Shown: positions 44,422 to 54,005, counted from the first letter of the stretch. The stretch is 64,000 nucleotides of DNA from Altererythrobacter sp. B11 (GCF_003569745.1 NZ_AP018498.1:620001-684000), one strand, 5' to 3'. Notes: generated from the sequence alone by a model not told the origin. Translations and numbers: made by a program.

Positions 44422-45173
44422 TGGCCAGCGTCGCCCTGCCCACGATCAAGCAAGAAGAATGGCGCTACGCCGATTTCGTCGCGCTCGAACGGCTCGACCA
44501 GCGGGCGTTCTCCGAGTGGCAGGAGGTGGCGCTCGCGCCCGGCGAAGTGCGCCGCCACGCAATGGTGATCGGCGGCGATGCACCCGAACTGCATCGCATC
44601 CGCATCACCCTTGCAGAAGGCGCGCGGGCGGAGCTGTTCGTCGCCAACGTCGGTGATGACTACAGCCGCCTCGAAGTGGTCGTGCGCATGGGACGGGGCG
44701 CGCATTTCGAATTCGGCGGCGTCACCATCGGCGGCGGCACCGCGACGCGCGAATTCGTGACGCGGATTGAGCATGCCGAGCCGGAGGCAACATCGCATCA
44801 GGTGGTGCGTGCGGTCCATTGGGGCCGCGCAACCGGCAATTTCCTCGGCCGTATCGACGTGGCCCGCGACGCGCAGAAGACGGACGCGGCGCAGGATTTC
44901 AAAGGCCTGCTGCTGGAGAAGGGCGCCAGCGCCAATGCCCGGCCGGAACTGGAAATCTATGCCGACGACGTGAAATGCGCCCATGGCGCCGCGATCGGGC
45001 AACTGGACGAACAGGCGCGCTTCTACATGGCAGCGCGCGGGCTTGCGCCGGAAGCGGCGCGCAAACTGCTGATCCGTGCTTTCATCGCCGATGCCTTCGC
45101 CAGCCTCGATGACGAGGTGGAACAGGCCCGGCTGCTGGATGCTGTGCTGACGGCGCTGGGAGAGGCGGCATGA
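44421..45173 (+). CDS. sufD: Fe-S assembly protein SufD
   Basis: A 250-residue SufD, short relative to the E. coli protein (about 420) as in other alphaproteobacteria. EEWRYADFVALERL near the N-terminus, then IGGDAPELHRIRITLAEGARAELFVANVGDD and LEIYADDVKCAHGAAIGQLDEQARFYMAARGL, the C-terminal SufB-interacting block. Structural partner of SufB in the scaffold. The ATG 44421 shares a base with the sufC stop; an adjoining GTG at 44418 is an alternative. Confidence 0.92.
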   Translation: MASVALPTIKQEEWRYADFVALERLDQRAFSEWQEVALAPGEVRRHAMVIGGDAPELHRIRITLAEGARAELFVANVGDDYSRLEVVVRMGRGAHFEFGGVTIGGGTATREFVTRIEHAEPEATSHQVVRAVHWGRATGNFLGRIDVARDAQKTDAAQDFKGLLLEKGASANARPELEIYADDVKCAHGAAIGQLDEQARFYMAARGLAPEAARKLLIRAFIADAFASLDDEVEQARLLDAVLTALGEAA

Positions 45174-46393
45174 GCGAGGCCGCAACCCTCACCACCCTGG
45201 CGCACAAGACGGATTTTCCCGGCCTCGTGACCGGCAAGGGACAGCCGTGGCATTATCTCGACACCGCCGCGACCGCGCAGAAGCCGCAGGCGGTGGTCGA
45301 CGCGGTGACGCGCGCGATCGGTGCCGATTATGCCACGGTGCATCGCGGGGTCTATACGCGCTCGGCCGAGATGACGCTGGGCTATGAAGCCGCGCGCCGC
45401 CGCGTTGCGGGCTTCATCGGCGGGCAGGAGGACGAGCTGGTCTTCGTGCGAGGCGCGACCGAAGCGATCAATCTCGTTGCCCAGAGTTGGGGTGCGGCGA
45501 ATCTCGGACCCGGCGACCGCGTGCTGCTGTCGGTGCTCGAACACCATTCGAACATCGTGCCCTGGCAATTGCTGCGCGATCGCATCGGCTTTGCGATCGA
45601 TGTCTGCCCGCTCACCGCCGATGGCCGCATCGATCTGGATGCGGCGGAACGGATGCTGACGCCGCAGCACAAGCTGGTGGCGTTCGCGCATGTTTCCAAT
45701 GTGCTGGGCTCCACGCTCGATGCGCGTCGTGCGGCCGATCTGGCACATGGGGTGGGCGCGAAGCTCCTGCTCGATGGCTGCCAGGCGGTGGCGCGCCTGC
45801 CGGTCGACGTCACGGCGCTCGACTGCGATTTCTACGTCTTCTCCGGCCACAAGCTCTATGGCCCCACGGGCATCGGGGCGCTGTGGGCGCGGCAATCGAT
45901 CCTCAATGCCATGCCGCCCTGGCAGGGAGGCGGATCGATGATCGACCGCGTTACTTTCGACCAGACCACCTATGCGCCGGCCCCCACCCGCTTCGAGGCG
46001 GGGACGCCCGCGATCGTGGAGGCGATCGGCTTCGCGGTAGCCTGCGATTATGTGTCCTCCTTCGGCATGGAGGCGATCCACCGGCACGAGGCGCGGCTGG
46101 TCGCCCGCATGCGCGAAGCACTGGGCGCCATGAACAATGTGACGCTGTTCGGGCCGGAAGAAAGCGCCGGCATCGTCAGTTTCGCGCTGGACGGGGTTCA
46201 CCCGCACGATCTCGGCACCATATTGGACGAGGAAGATGTGGCGATCCGGGCCGGGCATCACTGCGCCCAGCCGCTGATGGACAGCCTCGGCGTGCCGGCC
46301 ACGGCCCGTGCCAGCTTCGGCATTTACAGCGATGATGATGATGTCGCGGCGCTGCTGCGCGGCATCGAGCGTACCAAGAGGATCTTCGGATGA
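45170..46393 (+). CDS. sufS: Cysteine desulfurase SufS
   Basis: A 407-residue class V aminotransferase-fold enzyme. The PLP Lys is in FSGHKLYGPTGIGALWAR, and the sulfur-accepting Cys in IRAGHHCAQPLMDSLG; FVRGATEAINLVAQSWG forms the cofactor pocket. It releases sulfur from cysteine for the SUF scaffold. No sufE gene follows; the partner could be elsewhere or replaced. Start overlaps sufD by four bases. Confidence 0.96.
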   Translation: MSEAATLTTLAHKTDFPGLVTGKGQPWHYLDTAATAQKPQAVVDAVTRAIGADYATVHRGVYTRSAEMTLGYEAARRRVAGFIGGQEDELVFVRGATEAINLVAQSWGAANLGPGDRVLLSVLEHHSNIVPWQLLRDRIGFAIDVCPLTADGRIDLDAAERMLTPQHKLVAFAHVSNVLGSTLDARRAADLAHGVGAKLLLDGCQAVARLPVDVTALDCDFYVFSGHKLYGPTGIGALWARQSILNAMPPWQGGGSMIDRVTFDQTTYAPAPTRFEAGTPAIVEAIGFAVACDYVSSFGMEAIHRHEARLVARMREALGAMNNVTLFGPEESAGIVSFALDGVHPHDLGTILDEEDVAIRAGHHCAQPLMDSLGVPATARASFGIYSDDDDVAALLRGIERTKRIFG

Positions 46394-46869
46394 GCGAGGA
46401 AGCGAACAAGCGTTTCGAGGTTGAAGAGGTGGCCGCTGCCGCCACGCCACCGCGCGCGCGGGTGGAGGAGGCGGAAAGCCCCACCGAGAAGCTCGAGCGC
46501 AAGAAGGATTATCTCGAAGGGTTCCTCGCCCGCAAGCCTGCCACCACGGCGGAAACCGAACCGGGCGGGGCGCTTTATGATGGGGTGATCGAAGCGCTCA
46601 AAGATATCTTCGACCCGGAAATCCCGGTGAACATCTATGACCTCGGGCTCATTTACGGGGTCGAGGTGACGCCTGATGCCGATGTGGCCATCACCATGAC
46701 GCTCACGACCCCGCACTGCCCCGTGGCGGAAAGCATGCCGGGCGAGGTGGAGCTGCGGGCCGGCTCCGTGCCGGGCGTGCGCAGCGCCGAGGTCAATCTG
46801 GTCTGGGATCCGCCGTGGGATCCCGCAAAGATGACCGACGAAGCGCGGCTCGAACTGGGGATGCTGTGA
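46390..46869 (+). CDS. sufT: SUF-associated DUF59 protein (SufT-like)
   Basis: A 159-residue protein. The DUF59/MIP18 core (YDGVIEALKDIFDPEIPVNIYDLGLIYGVEVTPDADVAITMTLTTPHCPVAESMPGEVE) has the family Cys in TPHCP. An N-terminal charged extension (EEANKRFEVEEVAAAA) is specific to this group. It helps maturation of Fe-S proteins. Starts overlap sufS (four bases), ends overlap the next gene. Confidence 0.92.
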   Translation: MSEEANKRFEVEEVAAAATPPRARVEEAESPTEKLERKKDYLEGFLARKPATTAETEPGGALYDGVIEALKDIFDPEIPVNIYDLGLIYGVEVTPDADVAITMTLTTPHCPVAESMPGEVELRAGSVPGVRSAEVNLVWDPPWDPAKMTDEARLELGML

Positions 46870-47225
46870 TGGCCGAGGTCAAGACCCGTACGCACCCCGC
46901 TGCCGTGATCCTGACGCCGGGTGCCGAACGGCGCGTGGCGGAGCTGATGGAGAAGGCCCCTCCCGGCGCGATCGGGGTGAAGCTCTCGACGCCGCGGCGC
47001 GGCTGTTCGGGCCTTGCCTATTCGGTGGACTATGTGACCGAGGAACAGGCTTTCGACGAGAAGATCGTGACGCCCGGCGGCACCTTCTACATCGACGGGG
47101 CGAGCGTGCTTTATCTGGTCGGCAGCACGATGGACTGGCGGGAGGATGATTTTACTGCCGGCTTCGTGTTCGAGAATCCGAATGCCAAGGGTGCCTGCGG
47201 CTGCGGCGAAAGCTTCATGGTATGA
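46869..47225 (+). CDS. sufA: A-type Fe-S carrier SufA
   Basis: A 118-residue HesB-fold protein. RRGCSGLAYSVDYV and the end GACGCGESF carry the three conserved Cys. It delivers clusters from SufBCD to apoproteins. It shares one base with the DUF59 stop (TGATG) and its own stop overlaps a small membrane gene. Confidence 0.94.
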   Translation: MAEVKTRTHPAAVILTPGAERRVAELMEKAPPGAIGVKLSTPRRGCSGLAYSVDYVTEEQAFDEKIVTPGGTFYIDGASVLYLVGSTMDWREDDFTAGFVFENPNAKGACGCGESFMV

Positions 47226-47413
47226 CCCCACACATGCTCCGCGGAGTTGCCCGGGCGGCCTTCGCCGTCGCGCTGATCCTCGGCGCGATCTGGCTGCTCG
47301 AGGTGCTGGGCGTGGTCGACCTGATCGATCATCCGGGGATCGGCGCGATCGGCTTCGCGCTGCTGGCCTTCTTCTGCAACTATCTGGCCGGCAAGGGCAA
47401 TCGCCCGGAATAG
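47222..47413 (+). CDS. Small two-helix membrane protein at end of suf operon
   Basis: A 63-residue protein. Two hydrophobic stretches, AAFAVALILGAIWLLEVLGV and GAIGFALLAFFCNYLAG. Its ATG overlaps the sufA stop (four bases), so it seems translationally coupled to the suf operon. No family recognised. It could also be a conserved downstream rider without Fe-S role. Confidence 0.65.
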   Translation: MTPHMLRGVARAAFAVALILGAIWLLEVLGVVDLIDHPGIGAIGFALLAFFCNYLAGKGNRPE

Positions 47414-47422
47414 CGCGGTCCG

Positions 47423-48358
47423 TCAGGCGCCCACCTCCTCCGCAATAAAGTGCAGCAGGGCGCGGTCGTATTCGTCCACTTCACCATTGGCGTCGATATG
47501 CGCGGCGAGCCAGTCCTGCTCCGGCCCGGTGATCGTTGCGGCTTCGGCGGCGCGTTCCGCGGGGCTGGGCGAAGGGCGCTTGCGGCCGAACACCACTCTT
47601 AGAGCATTGGGCGAAGTGCGGGCCATTCCACCGAGAAACCGCCCGACGCTGGCGCTGTTGTCGTCCACGAAGCGCTGCAGTTCCAGCATGCGCTCCGCTT
47701 CCAGCGGGGCGGACGAGGCGAAGCCCATCAGGTAATTGCCCACCCCCTGCACGAACAGGCATTTCCATTCGGGGGCGTTGGCGGCGTGGAGCATGGCGTC
47801 CTTGATGCGGAATAGCATTTCGGCCTCGCGCCGGCTCACCGCGGCCGGCCGATCACTCGCCACGCCGAAGATTACGCGGCGCATCAGGCGGCATTCGCCC
47901 TCCGTGACGTGCGCGCCCGAGAGGCTGCCGCCGCGGCGCAGCGCGCCTGCTCCGCCGAGAACCGCCTGCTCGATCGCATCCAGCGTGAAGTCCCTCAGCG
48001 CTTCGGGCACGCTCTCCGCCTTTTCGATGATGCTCGCCAGCAGCTCCAGCTCCACCATGGAGCAGATCTTCCCGTCCTGCTCCACCTGCGCGATCAGCCA
48101 GCGGGCATCCTCCTCCCCGGCGTAGCCGCGCGGTTCGGCGGCGTTGAGCACATATTCGCGGATCGCTTCCACCAAGAAATCGCACCAGTCAGCGTCGGGC
48201 GCGGCGAGGGCGCGCTGGATGGCGAAGATCGCCTCCGCCTCCTCGCGCGAAATGGCGCCGTCGGCCCAGCCGGCGCGGCGCAGGGCGAGGATTTCTCCGG
48301 GCGAGATGGCGGCATCGGCTGCCGCCTGGCGAGCGATCTCGGCAAACTGGAAGGTCAT
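47423..48358 (-). CDS. Hypothetical protein with internal TerB/EF-hand-like repeats
   Basis: A 311-residue soluble-looking protein. The block REEAEAIFAIQRALAAPDADWCDFLVEAIREYVL (about residues 38-71) resembles RREAEMLFRIKDAMLHAANAPEWKCLFVQGVGNYLM (about 176-211), suggesting an internal duplication. Motifs resemble EF-hand/TerB-like loops (ADGAISREEAE, IDANGEVDEYDRALL). Function unknown; no membrane segment. Convergent with the suf operon, 9-base gap. Confidence 0.65.
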   Translation of the reverse strand: MTFQFAEIARQAAADAAISPGEILALRRAGWADGAISREEAEAIFAIQRALAAPDADWCDFLVEAIREYVLNAAEPRGYAGEEDARWLIAQVEQDGKICSMVELELLASIIEKAESVPEALRDFTLDAIEQAVLGGAGALRRGGSLSGAHVTEGECRLMRRVIFGVASDRPAAVSRREAEMLFRIKDAMLHAANAPEWKCLFVQGVGNYLMGFASSAPLEAERMLELQRFVDDNSASVGRFLGGMARTSPNALRVVFGRKRPSPSPAERAAEAATITGPEQDWLAAHIDANGEVDEYDRALLHFIAEEVGA

Positions 48359-48409
48359 CGGCGCATTCCCCCTTTGCCGCGATCATGCCCGAGCGAGGTT
48401 AAATCCGCG

Positions 48410-48856
48410 TTATCTGCGCCCGCGACGCAGCGCCTGAACGCAGGCCGCGCGATCGACATCGAGCCCGTCGCTCCCCCGCCTTGCCTCGACATGCGTCGCC
48501 ACCGGCTCGGCACCCGGTCGCAGCGGATAGAGGAACACGTCGAGCACGCAGGCCTCGCCCGAGAACTGCAGCTTGCGCATGTCCCCCTCCGTCACGTCCA
48601 GCCGGGGCTGGCCGAACAGGCGTGTGAGCGCGGTGCGATCCTGCTGGATCACCCCATCCAGGCCCGGCTGGTGCTGGATCTGCGGCGCGATGAAGCCCGC
48701 GCCGCCGGGCGCGGCCGGCCGGGTGGGTGGCACGGGAAGATTGCGTGCCGGCCCGGTGCTCGATTCCCGCCGCGGCGCGGTGCTGCCGGAGCCCTGCGGC
48801 ACGGCGGCGCAGGCGGCGAGCAGCGGAAGCAGCAGGGCCGGGACTAGCGCGCGCAT
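48410..48856 (-). CDS. Lipoprotein, unknown function
   Basis: A 148-residue protein. Signal with lipobox LLAAC at residues 12-16 (Cys 16). A Pro/Ser-rich linker precedes the conserved-looking domain (LTRLFGQPRLDVTEGDMRKLQFSGEACVLDVFLYPL). Second and third Cys (EACVLD, AACVQAL) may form a disulfide. Probably anchored in the outer or inner membrane; function unknown. It follows the EI24 gene by one base gap. Confidence 0.75.
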   Translation of the reverse strand: MRALVPALLLPLLAACAAVPQGSGSTAPRRESSTGPARNLPVPPTRPAAPGGAGFIAPQIQHQPGLDGVIQQDRTALTRLFGQPRLDVTEGDMRKLQFSGEACVLDVFLYPLRPGAEPVATHVEARRGSDGLDVDRAACVQALRRGRR

Positions 48857-48857
48857 A

Positions 48858-49553
48858 TCATCTCTCCCTGCGGCGATGGATCAGATGGGTCGCCGCCGCG
48901 GCGCCCAGCATGGGGGCAAGGAAATTGATGAAGGGTACCGCCAGCAGCATGGCCACCGCGCCGCCCAGCAGCAGCCGCTCCGCCGTGCTGACGGGCGCCG
49001 GATCGCCCGCGCTGCTCCGATGCCGCAGCCACACCATGTCCACCAGCTCGCGCCCCAGCAGCACGGCATTCACCAGCAGGAACAGCAATGCCGTTCCCAC
49101 CCCGGTCACCAGCAGCGCCAGCGCGAAGGGCAGGGCGATCAGGTTCACCAGCAGGGCGCGTCCGGCCGATTTCAACCCTTCCGCCAGCTGTTCGCGCAGC
49201 GGCAGGTCGCGCGCTCGGGCGGCGGCCTGCGGATAATGGCGCAGCTCCACCGCCTGCACCGCTTCGTCCGCATAGAACTGGATCACCGCCATGGCGACGA
49301 TCCGCCACGCGAGCCACAGCCACAGCAGGGCCAGCAGCAGCGAGGCGATCCCGCGCACTTCCCCCGCGCCGGTGAACAGCGCATCGGAAAGCCCCGCACG
49401 CTGCAGCAGCCAGTCCAGCCCGTACCATCCCCCGCCGCCCAGCAGCGCGAACAGCAGCAGGGTGACGCCCAGGCTCTTCAGCAGGATGCGCAGCACGCGC
49501 GGATCGCCCATCTGCGCAAGCGCACGGAACAGCGAGGCGATCACGGCCAGCAT
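48858..49553 (-). CDS. EI24/CysZ-like membrane protein
   Basis: A 231-residue membrane protein with four or more hydrophobic segments (SLGVTLLLFALLGGGGWYGL, GIASLLLALLWLWLAWRIVAMAVIQFY, LLVNLIALPFALALLVTGVGTALLFLLVNAV, LLLGGAVAMLLAVPFINFLAPMLGAA). The pattern DEAVQAVELRHYP...GRELVDMVWLRHR...PFINFLAPMLGAAAATHL fits EI24-domain proteins. CysZ relatives import sulfate but this group has no assigned substrate. Confidence 0.8.
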   Translation of the reverse strand: MLAVIASLFRALAQMGDPRVLRILLKSLGVTLLLFALLGGGGWYGLDWLLQRAGLSDALFTGAGEVRGIASLLLALLWLWLAWRIVAMAVIQFYADEAVQAVELRHYPQAAARARDLPLREQLAEGLKSAGRALLVNLIALPFALALLVTGVGTALLFLLVNAVLLGRELVDMVWLRHRSSAGDPAPVSTAERLLLGGAVAMLLAVPFINFLAPMLGAAAATHLIHRRRER

Positions 49554-49663
49554 CGACGCTTGCGATTGCGCGCGCGCCGGGCCAAGTCAACGCCGCGCAA
49601 GCGAACCTTCCCGTGCCGCCCCTGCTTGCCGGCACGTATCCTGCCAGAATTTCCGGAGTATCC

Positions 49664-50659
49664 ATGCCCGAACCCAGATATGACGTGATCGCGATCGGCA
49701 ATGCCATTGTCGACGTGATGGCCCATTGTACCGATGAACTGATCGACGAACTCGGCCTCACGCGCGGGGGCATGATGCTGGTGGACGAGGAACAGGCCAA
49801 CCAGCTGTATGAGGCGATGGGGCCCGCGCGGGAGATTTCCGGCGGATCGGCTGCCAACACTCTGGCCGGGCTTTCGGCCATGGGCGCGCAATGCGCCTTC
49901 ATCGGCCAGGTGGCGGATGACCAGCTGGGCGCGGTGTTCGCCCATGATATTCACGCCGTTGGGATCGATTTCGATACGCCGAAGCGGGCGGGGGAGCCGG
50001 CAACGGCGCGCTGCCTGATCTTCGTGACGCCCGATGGCCAGCGCACGATGAACACTTTCCTCGGCGCCTCGCAATTCCTTCCCGCCACCGCGCTGAACGA
50101 GGAAGCGATCGGCGGGGCGCGCATCCTCTATCTCGAAGGCTATCTGTGGGACCCGGAAGAGCCGCGCGCGGCCATGCGGCGGGCGATCGAAACGGCGCGC
50201 GCAGCGGGGCGCAAGGTCGCCTTCACCCTGTCCGACACCTTCGTGATCGCCCGTCATGGCGAGGATTTCCGCCAGCTGATGGCCGAAGGCCTGATCGACA
50301 TCCTGTTTGCCAATAAGGCGGAACTGGCAGCGATCACCGGCAAGGAGGATTTCGAGGAAGGGCTGGCGGAGATCGCGCCGCTGGTGCCCGTGCTCGTCGT
50401 CACCCGCAGCGAGGAGGGGGCGGTGGCGATCGCCCACGGCGAACGCGCCGAAGCGGCGGCGGAACCGATCGCCAAGGTCGTCGATACCACCGGCGCCGGC
50501 GATCTCTTCGCCGCCGGCTTCCTGTTCGGCCATGTGCGCGGCCGCGATCTGGCTACCTGCCTGCGCATGGGCGCGATCGCAGCGGCAGAGATCATCAGCC
50601 ATATTGGTGCCCGTTCCGAAGTGGATCTGGCCGCTCTGATCGAGAGCAAGCTGGGCTGA
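49664..50659 (+). CDS. PfkB-family kinase (adenosine kinase-like)
   Basis: A 331-residue sugar/nucleoside kinase. DVIAIGNAIVDVMAHC opens the fold, SGGSAANTLAGLSAMGA the substrate loop, and DTTGAGDLFAAGFLFG the anion hole with catalytic Asp. The length and ANTLAG motif match bacterial adenosine kinase-type enzymes; other nucleoside substrates remain possible. Start ATG 49664 follows CCGGAG. Convergent with purD over a gap holding repeats. Confidence 0.85.
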   Translation: MPEPRYDVIAIGNAIVDVMAHCTDELIDELGLTRGGMMLVDEEQANQLYEAMGPAREISGGSAANTLAGLSAMGAQCAFIGQVADDQLGAVFAHDIHAVGIDFDTPKRAGEPATARCLIFVTPDGQRTMNTFLGASQFLPATALNEEAIGGARILYLEGYLWDPEEPRAAMRRAIETARAAGRKVAFTLSDTFVIARHGEDFRQLMAEGLIDILFANKAELAAITGKEDFEEGLAEIAPLVPVLVVTRSEEGAVAIAHGERAEAAAEPIAKVVDTTGAGDLFAAGFLFGHVRGRDLATCLRMGAIAAAEIISHIGARSEVDLAALIESKLG

Positions 50660-50671
50660 CGCACAACCCCG

Positions 50672-50717
50672 CTGGAACACGCTGGAACAAGGTTCAGGCC
50701 CAAGGAATTCTGCGGTT
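50672..50717 (+). repeat. Direct repeat copy 1 between PfkB kinase and purD
   Basis: A 46-base unit beginning CTGGAACACGCTGGAACA and ending CTGCGGTT. A very similar unit of 45 bases starts at 50774. The 273-base gap contains otherwise no gene. Confidence 0.6.
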
Positions 50718-50773
50718 TTCGGGCGCGGCCTCGGCCCGCCCGGCACCAGCCGATTGACTGCCCGCCCCGGCGC

Positions 50774-50818
50774 CTGGAACACGCTGGAACAGGGTTCAGC
50801 GCAAAGATTCCTGCGGTT
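50774..50818 (+). repeat. Direct repeat copy 2 between PfkB kinase and purD
   Basis: CTGGAACACGCTGGAACA again starts the unit, followed by GGGTTCAGC and CTGCGGTT at the end. Copies differ at a few positions and a one-base length change, which points to old duplication or a dispersed family. Confidence 0.6.
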
Positions 50819-50932
50819 GGAGCGCAGGCCTTGCAAACGGGTGCGAACGGGGTTGCGAGCGGCGCGGTGGATGCGGGTCATGCCCCGGATCATGCCGCGC
50901 CCGGCCGATTGTAGGACAGGGGCGCGGGCGGC

Positions 50933-52228
50933 TCAGCCCCGTTTTTGTTCCCGCGCCACTTCGCGCCAGCCGACGTCGCGGCGGCAGAAGCCGGTGGGGA
51001 AATCGATCGCGTCCACCGCGCGATAGGCGCGGGCCTGCGCCTCTGCCGTGGTGGCCCCGCGCGCAGTGACATTCAGCACCCGCCCGCCATCGGCGACGAG
51101 ATGCTCGCCCTCCATCGCGGTGCCGGCATGGAACACCTTGGCGCCGGTTTCCTCCGCCACGCCCACGCCCATGATGGTGCCGCCCTTTTCGGGCGTATCG
51201 GGATAGCCGTTGGCCGCCATCACCACCGTCAGCGCGCGGTCGGGCGAAAAGCGCGGCGCATCCATCGCGCCAAGGCGATTCTCCGCGCAGGCGAGCATAT
51301 ATTCGCCCAGGTCGCTTTCCAGCCGCATCATCAGCACCTGGCATTCGGGATCGCCGAAGCGACAATTGTATTCCACCAGCTTCGGCCCCTCTTCCGTCAG
51401 CATCAGCCCGGCATAGAGCACGCCGGAATAGGGCATCCCCTCATCCGCCATCTGCCGCACCGTGGGGGCGATGATCCGGTCGATCGCCTGCGCCCGCAGC
51501 GCCGGGGTCAGCACCGGGGCGGGGCTGTATGCGCCCATGCCGCCGGTGTTGGGGCCGGTATCGCCTTCGCCCACGCGCTTGTGATCCTGCGCGCTGCCGA
51601 AGGGCAGGATCGTGGCGCCATCGGTCAGGGCGAAGAAGCTGGCCTCTTCCCCCTCCATGAATTCCTCGATCACCACTTCCGCGCCGGCGCCGCCGAAGGC
51701 CCCGCCGAACATGTCGGCCAGCGCGGCTTCCGCCTCATCCTGCGTGGCGGCGATCACCACGCCCTTGCCCGCCGCCAGCCCATCGGCCTTCAGCACATAG
51801 GGCGGGGCGAAATCCGCCAGCGCCTGCACCGCCTGTTCCAGCGAGGCGGCCCGGAAATAGCCGGCGGTCGGAATGCCAGCGCGGTCGCACAGATCCTTGG
51901 TAAAGCCCTTGCTGCCTTCCAGCTGGGCGGCGGCCTTGCTGGGGCCGAACACGGCCACGCCTTCCGCCCGCAGCGAATCCGCCAGCCCATCCACCAGCGG
52001 CGCTTCCGGCCCGATCACCACCAGCCCGATTCGGTGGTCGGCGCAGAACGCCGCCACGGCGGCATGGTTGGCCGCATCCAGCGTGACGAGATGCGCATGC
52101 TCCGCAATGCCGGGATTGCCGGGGGAGGCATACAGCGTGTCCCCCGCTTCCACGATCAGGCGGGATTGCGCCAGCTTCCATGCCAGAGCATGTTCGCGCC
52201 CTCCCGATCCCAGCAGAAGGATGTTCAT
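50933..52228 (-). CDS. purD: Phosphoribosylamine-glycine ligase
   Basis: A 431-residue ATP-grasp enzyme of purine synthesis. [19 protein letters not shown] is the family N-terminus; [14 protein letters not shown] and [13 protein letters not shown] are ATP-grasp motifs. It joins glycine and phosphoribosylamine. The ATG shares bases with the divergent xseA ATG (CATG at 52226-52229), so there is no intergenic DNA between them. Confidence 0.96.
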   Translation of the reverse strand: MNILLLGSGGREHALAWKLAQSRLIVEAGDTLYASPGNPGIAEHAHLVTLDAANHAAVAAFCADHRIGLVVIGPEAPLVDGLADSLRAEGVAVFGPSKAAAQLEGSKGFTKDLCDRAGIPTAGYFRAASLEQAVQALADFAPPYVLKADGLAAGKGVVIAATQDEAEAALADMFGGAFGGAGAEVVIEEFMEGEEASFFALTDGATILPFGSAQDHKRVGEGDTGPNTGGMGAYSPAPVLTPALRAQAIDRIIAPTVRQMADEGMPYSGVLYAGLMLTEEGPKLVEYNCRFGDPECQVLMMRLESDLGEYMLACAENRLGAMDAPRFSPDRALTVVMAANGYPDTPEKGGTIMGVGVAEETGAKVFHAGTAMEGEHLVADGGRVLNVTARGATTAEAQARAYRAVDAIDFPTGFCRRDVGWREVAREQKRG

Positions 52229-53774
52229 GGCCGGCCCTTTCCCCGATTCCGATGACGATTTTGACGGCCGCGATGGCGCGCGTGGCGGGCTGGTAGCCAA
52301 GGGGCAGGCTGGCGACAACGCTGCACCGCTATCCATCACCGAGATTTCGCAACTGCTGAAGCGCACGGTGGAAGACCGCTTCGGCTATGTGAAGCTGCGC
52401 GGCGAGCTTTCGGGTGTGAAGCGGGCCGCTTCCGGCCACCTCTATTGCTGCCTGAAGGATGACAAGGCGGTGATGGACGGGGTGATGTGGCGCACCACCG
52501 CCCAGCGGCTGGGCTTCCTGCCGGAAGACGGGATCGAGGTGGTGGCCAGCGGCAAGATCACCACCTTTCCCGGCCGTTCCAAATACCAGATCGTCATCGA
52601 ACATATGGAAATCGCGGGAGAAGGCGCGCTGCTGGCGCTGCTGGAAAAGACGCGGCGGCGGCTGGAGGCCGAAGGGCTCTTCGCGGCGGAGCGCAAGCGG
52701 CCGCTGCCGTTCCTGCCCGACGTGATCGGTGTCGTGACCTCGCCCACGGGATCGGTGATCCGCGACATCCTCCACCGCCTGGCGGATCGTTTCCCCAGCC
52801 GGGTGCTGGTGTGGCCGGTGCTGGTGCAGGGGCGCGGCTCGGCCGAGCAGGTGGCCGCGGCGCTGCGCGGATTTGCCGCCATGGCGCCGGGCGGTGGGCG
52901 GGGCGGGGCGCTGCCCCGGCCCGATCTGCTGATTGTGGCGCGCGGGGGCGGCTCAATCGAGGATCTGTGGGGCTTCAACGAGGAGATCGTGGTCCGCGCC
53001 ATTGCCGAATCGCCGATCCCGGTGATCAGCGCGGTGGGCCATGAAACCGATACGACGCTGGCGGACTATGCGGCCGATCGCCGCGCCCCCACGCCCACGG
53101 CGGCGGCGGAGATCGCCGTGCCGGTGCGGCATGAGCTGGCGAATGCGCTGGGCGAGCTGGGGCTGCGCCAGCGGCGCTGCGTCAACCGGCCGCTGCAGCT
53201 GGGGCGCGAACGGCTGGAGGCGCGGCTCGCGCGCATGCCGCGGCCCGAAGCGCTGGCGGCGCAGGCGGCGCAGCGGCTGGACGAATTGGGCGAGCGGCTG
53301 CGGCGCGGGCTGGCCGACCGGGCGAGCCGGGCGCGCGAGCGGCTGCAGGCGGACCGCGCGCGGCTTTCGGCGCCGCTGCTGCGCGCGCAGCTGGGGGAGG
53401 CGCGGCAGCGGCTGGCCGGCGTGCGGCTGGCGCCCGTGCTGGTGCAGCGGCCGCTGGCGGAAGGGCGCGAGCGGCTGGCGGCAAGCTGGCGGCTGGCGCA
53501 GCAGCTCCACCCCGAACGGCCGCTGCAACGCGGCTATGCGATGGTGCTGGACGGGGGTGGGCGGCCGGTCACCTACAGTGCGGCGGCGCGGCGGGAGCCG
53601 GCCCTGACGCTGAAGTTCCGCGATGGCAGGCTGGATGTCATCCCGGCCACGGGCGAGGGAGCGGAGAAGGCGGGCGCGCAGGCGGCAGCCCCGACCCCCG
53701 CCCCGGCGCCGCGCCGCGCGTCGCCGCGCGCCAGGCCCGCCCCGCCGTCTGCGGAGCAGCCGAAATTGCTTTGA
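52227..53774 (+). CDS. xseA: Exodeoxyribonuclease VII large subunit
   Basis: A 515-residue Xse[30 protein letters not shown] is the N-terminal OB-fold start; [27 protein letters not shown] and [23 protein letters not shown] are nuclease-domain motifs. A long Arg/Leu/Glu coiled coil fills the C-terminus. It degrades ssDNA with XseB. ATG 52227 is preceded by AGAAGG at 52215-52220. Other starts in frame are lacking except ATG 52221. Confidence 0.95.
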   Translation: MAGPFPDSDDDFDGRDGARGGLVAKGQAGDNAAPLSITEISQLLKRTVEDRFGYVKLRGELSGVKRAASGHLYCCLKDDKAVMDGVMWRTTAQRLGFLPEDGIEVVASGKITTFPGRSKYQIVIEHMEIAGEGALLALLEKTRRRLEAEGLFAAERKRPLPFLPDVIGVVTSPTGSVIRDILHRLADRFPSRVLVWPVLVQGRGSAEQVAAALRGFAAMAPGGGRGGALPRPDLLIVARGGGSIEDLWGFNEEIVVRAIAESPIPVISAVGHETDTTLADYAADRRAPTPTAAAEIAVPVRHELANALGELGLRQRRCVNRPLQLGRERLEARLARMPRPEALAAQAAQRLDELGERLRRGLADRASRARERLQADRARLSAPLLRAQLGEARQRLAGVRLAPVLVQRPLAEGRERLAASWRLAQQLHPERPLQRGYAMVLDGGGRPVTYSAAARREPALTLKFRDGRLDVIPATGEGAEKAGAQAAAPTPAPAPRRASPRARPAPPSAEQPKLL

Positions 53775-53801
53775 CGGGCGCGGCTTGGTAAGCCTGTGGC
53801 C

Positions 53802-54005
53802 ATGCTGATGTCCTCCGGCGAGAAAGCCGCAACCCTGATCTACGGGCCCAACGGGTTCCGTGTCGTGAAGCCTGGCAGCTATGTGCTCTGCGCCGTGACC
53901 GGCGAACCGATCCCGCTTGAAGAGCTGCGCTATTGGAGCGTGGACCGGCAGGAGCCCTATGCCAGCCCCGAAATCGCCACGCAGCGCCTGAACCGCGACT
54001 CGTGA
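53802..54005 (+). CDS. DUF2093 small protein
   Basis: A 67-residue protein, with KAATLIYGPNGFRVVKPGSYVLCAVTGEPIPLEELRYWSVDRQEPY, the pattern of DUF2093 (often zinc-ribbon like, one Cys here). Function unknown. It is between xseA and an M23 lipoprotein, overlapping the latter by four bases. A GTG six bases upstream is an alternative start. Confidence 0.85.
   Translation: MLMSSGEKAATLIYGPNGFRVVKPGSYVLCAVTGEPIPLEELRYWSVDRQEPYASPEIATQRLNRDS

Noticed and set aside
50719-50742. GC-rich partial palindrome as terminator after the PfkB kinase
   Set aside because: Pairing breaks after six bases and no U-tract follows.
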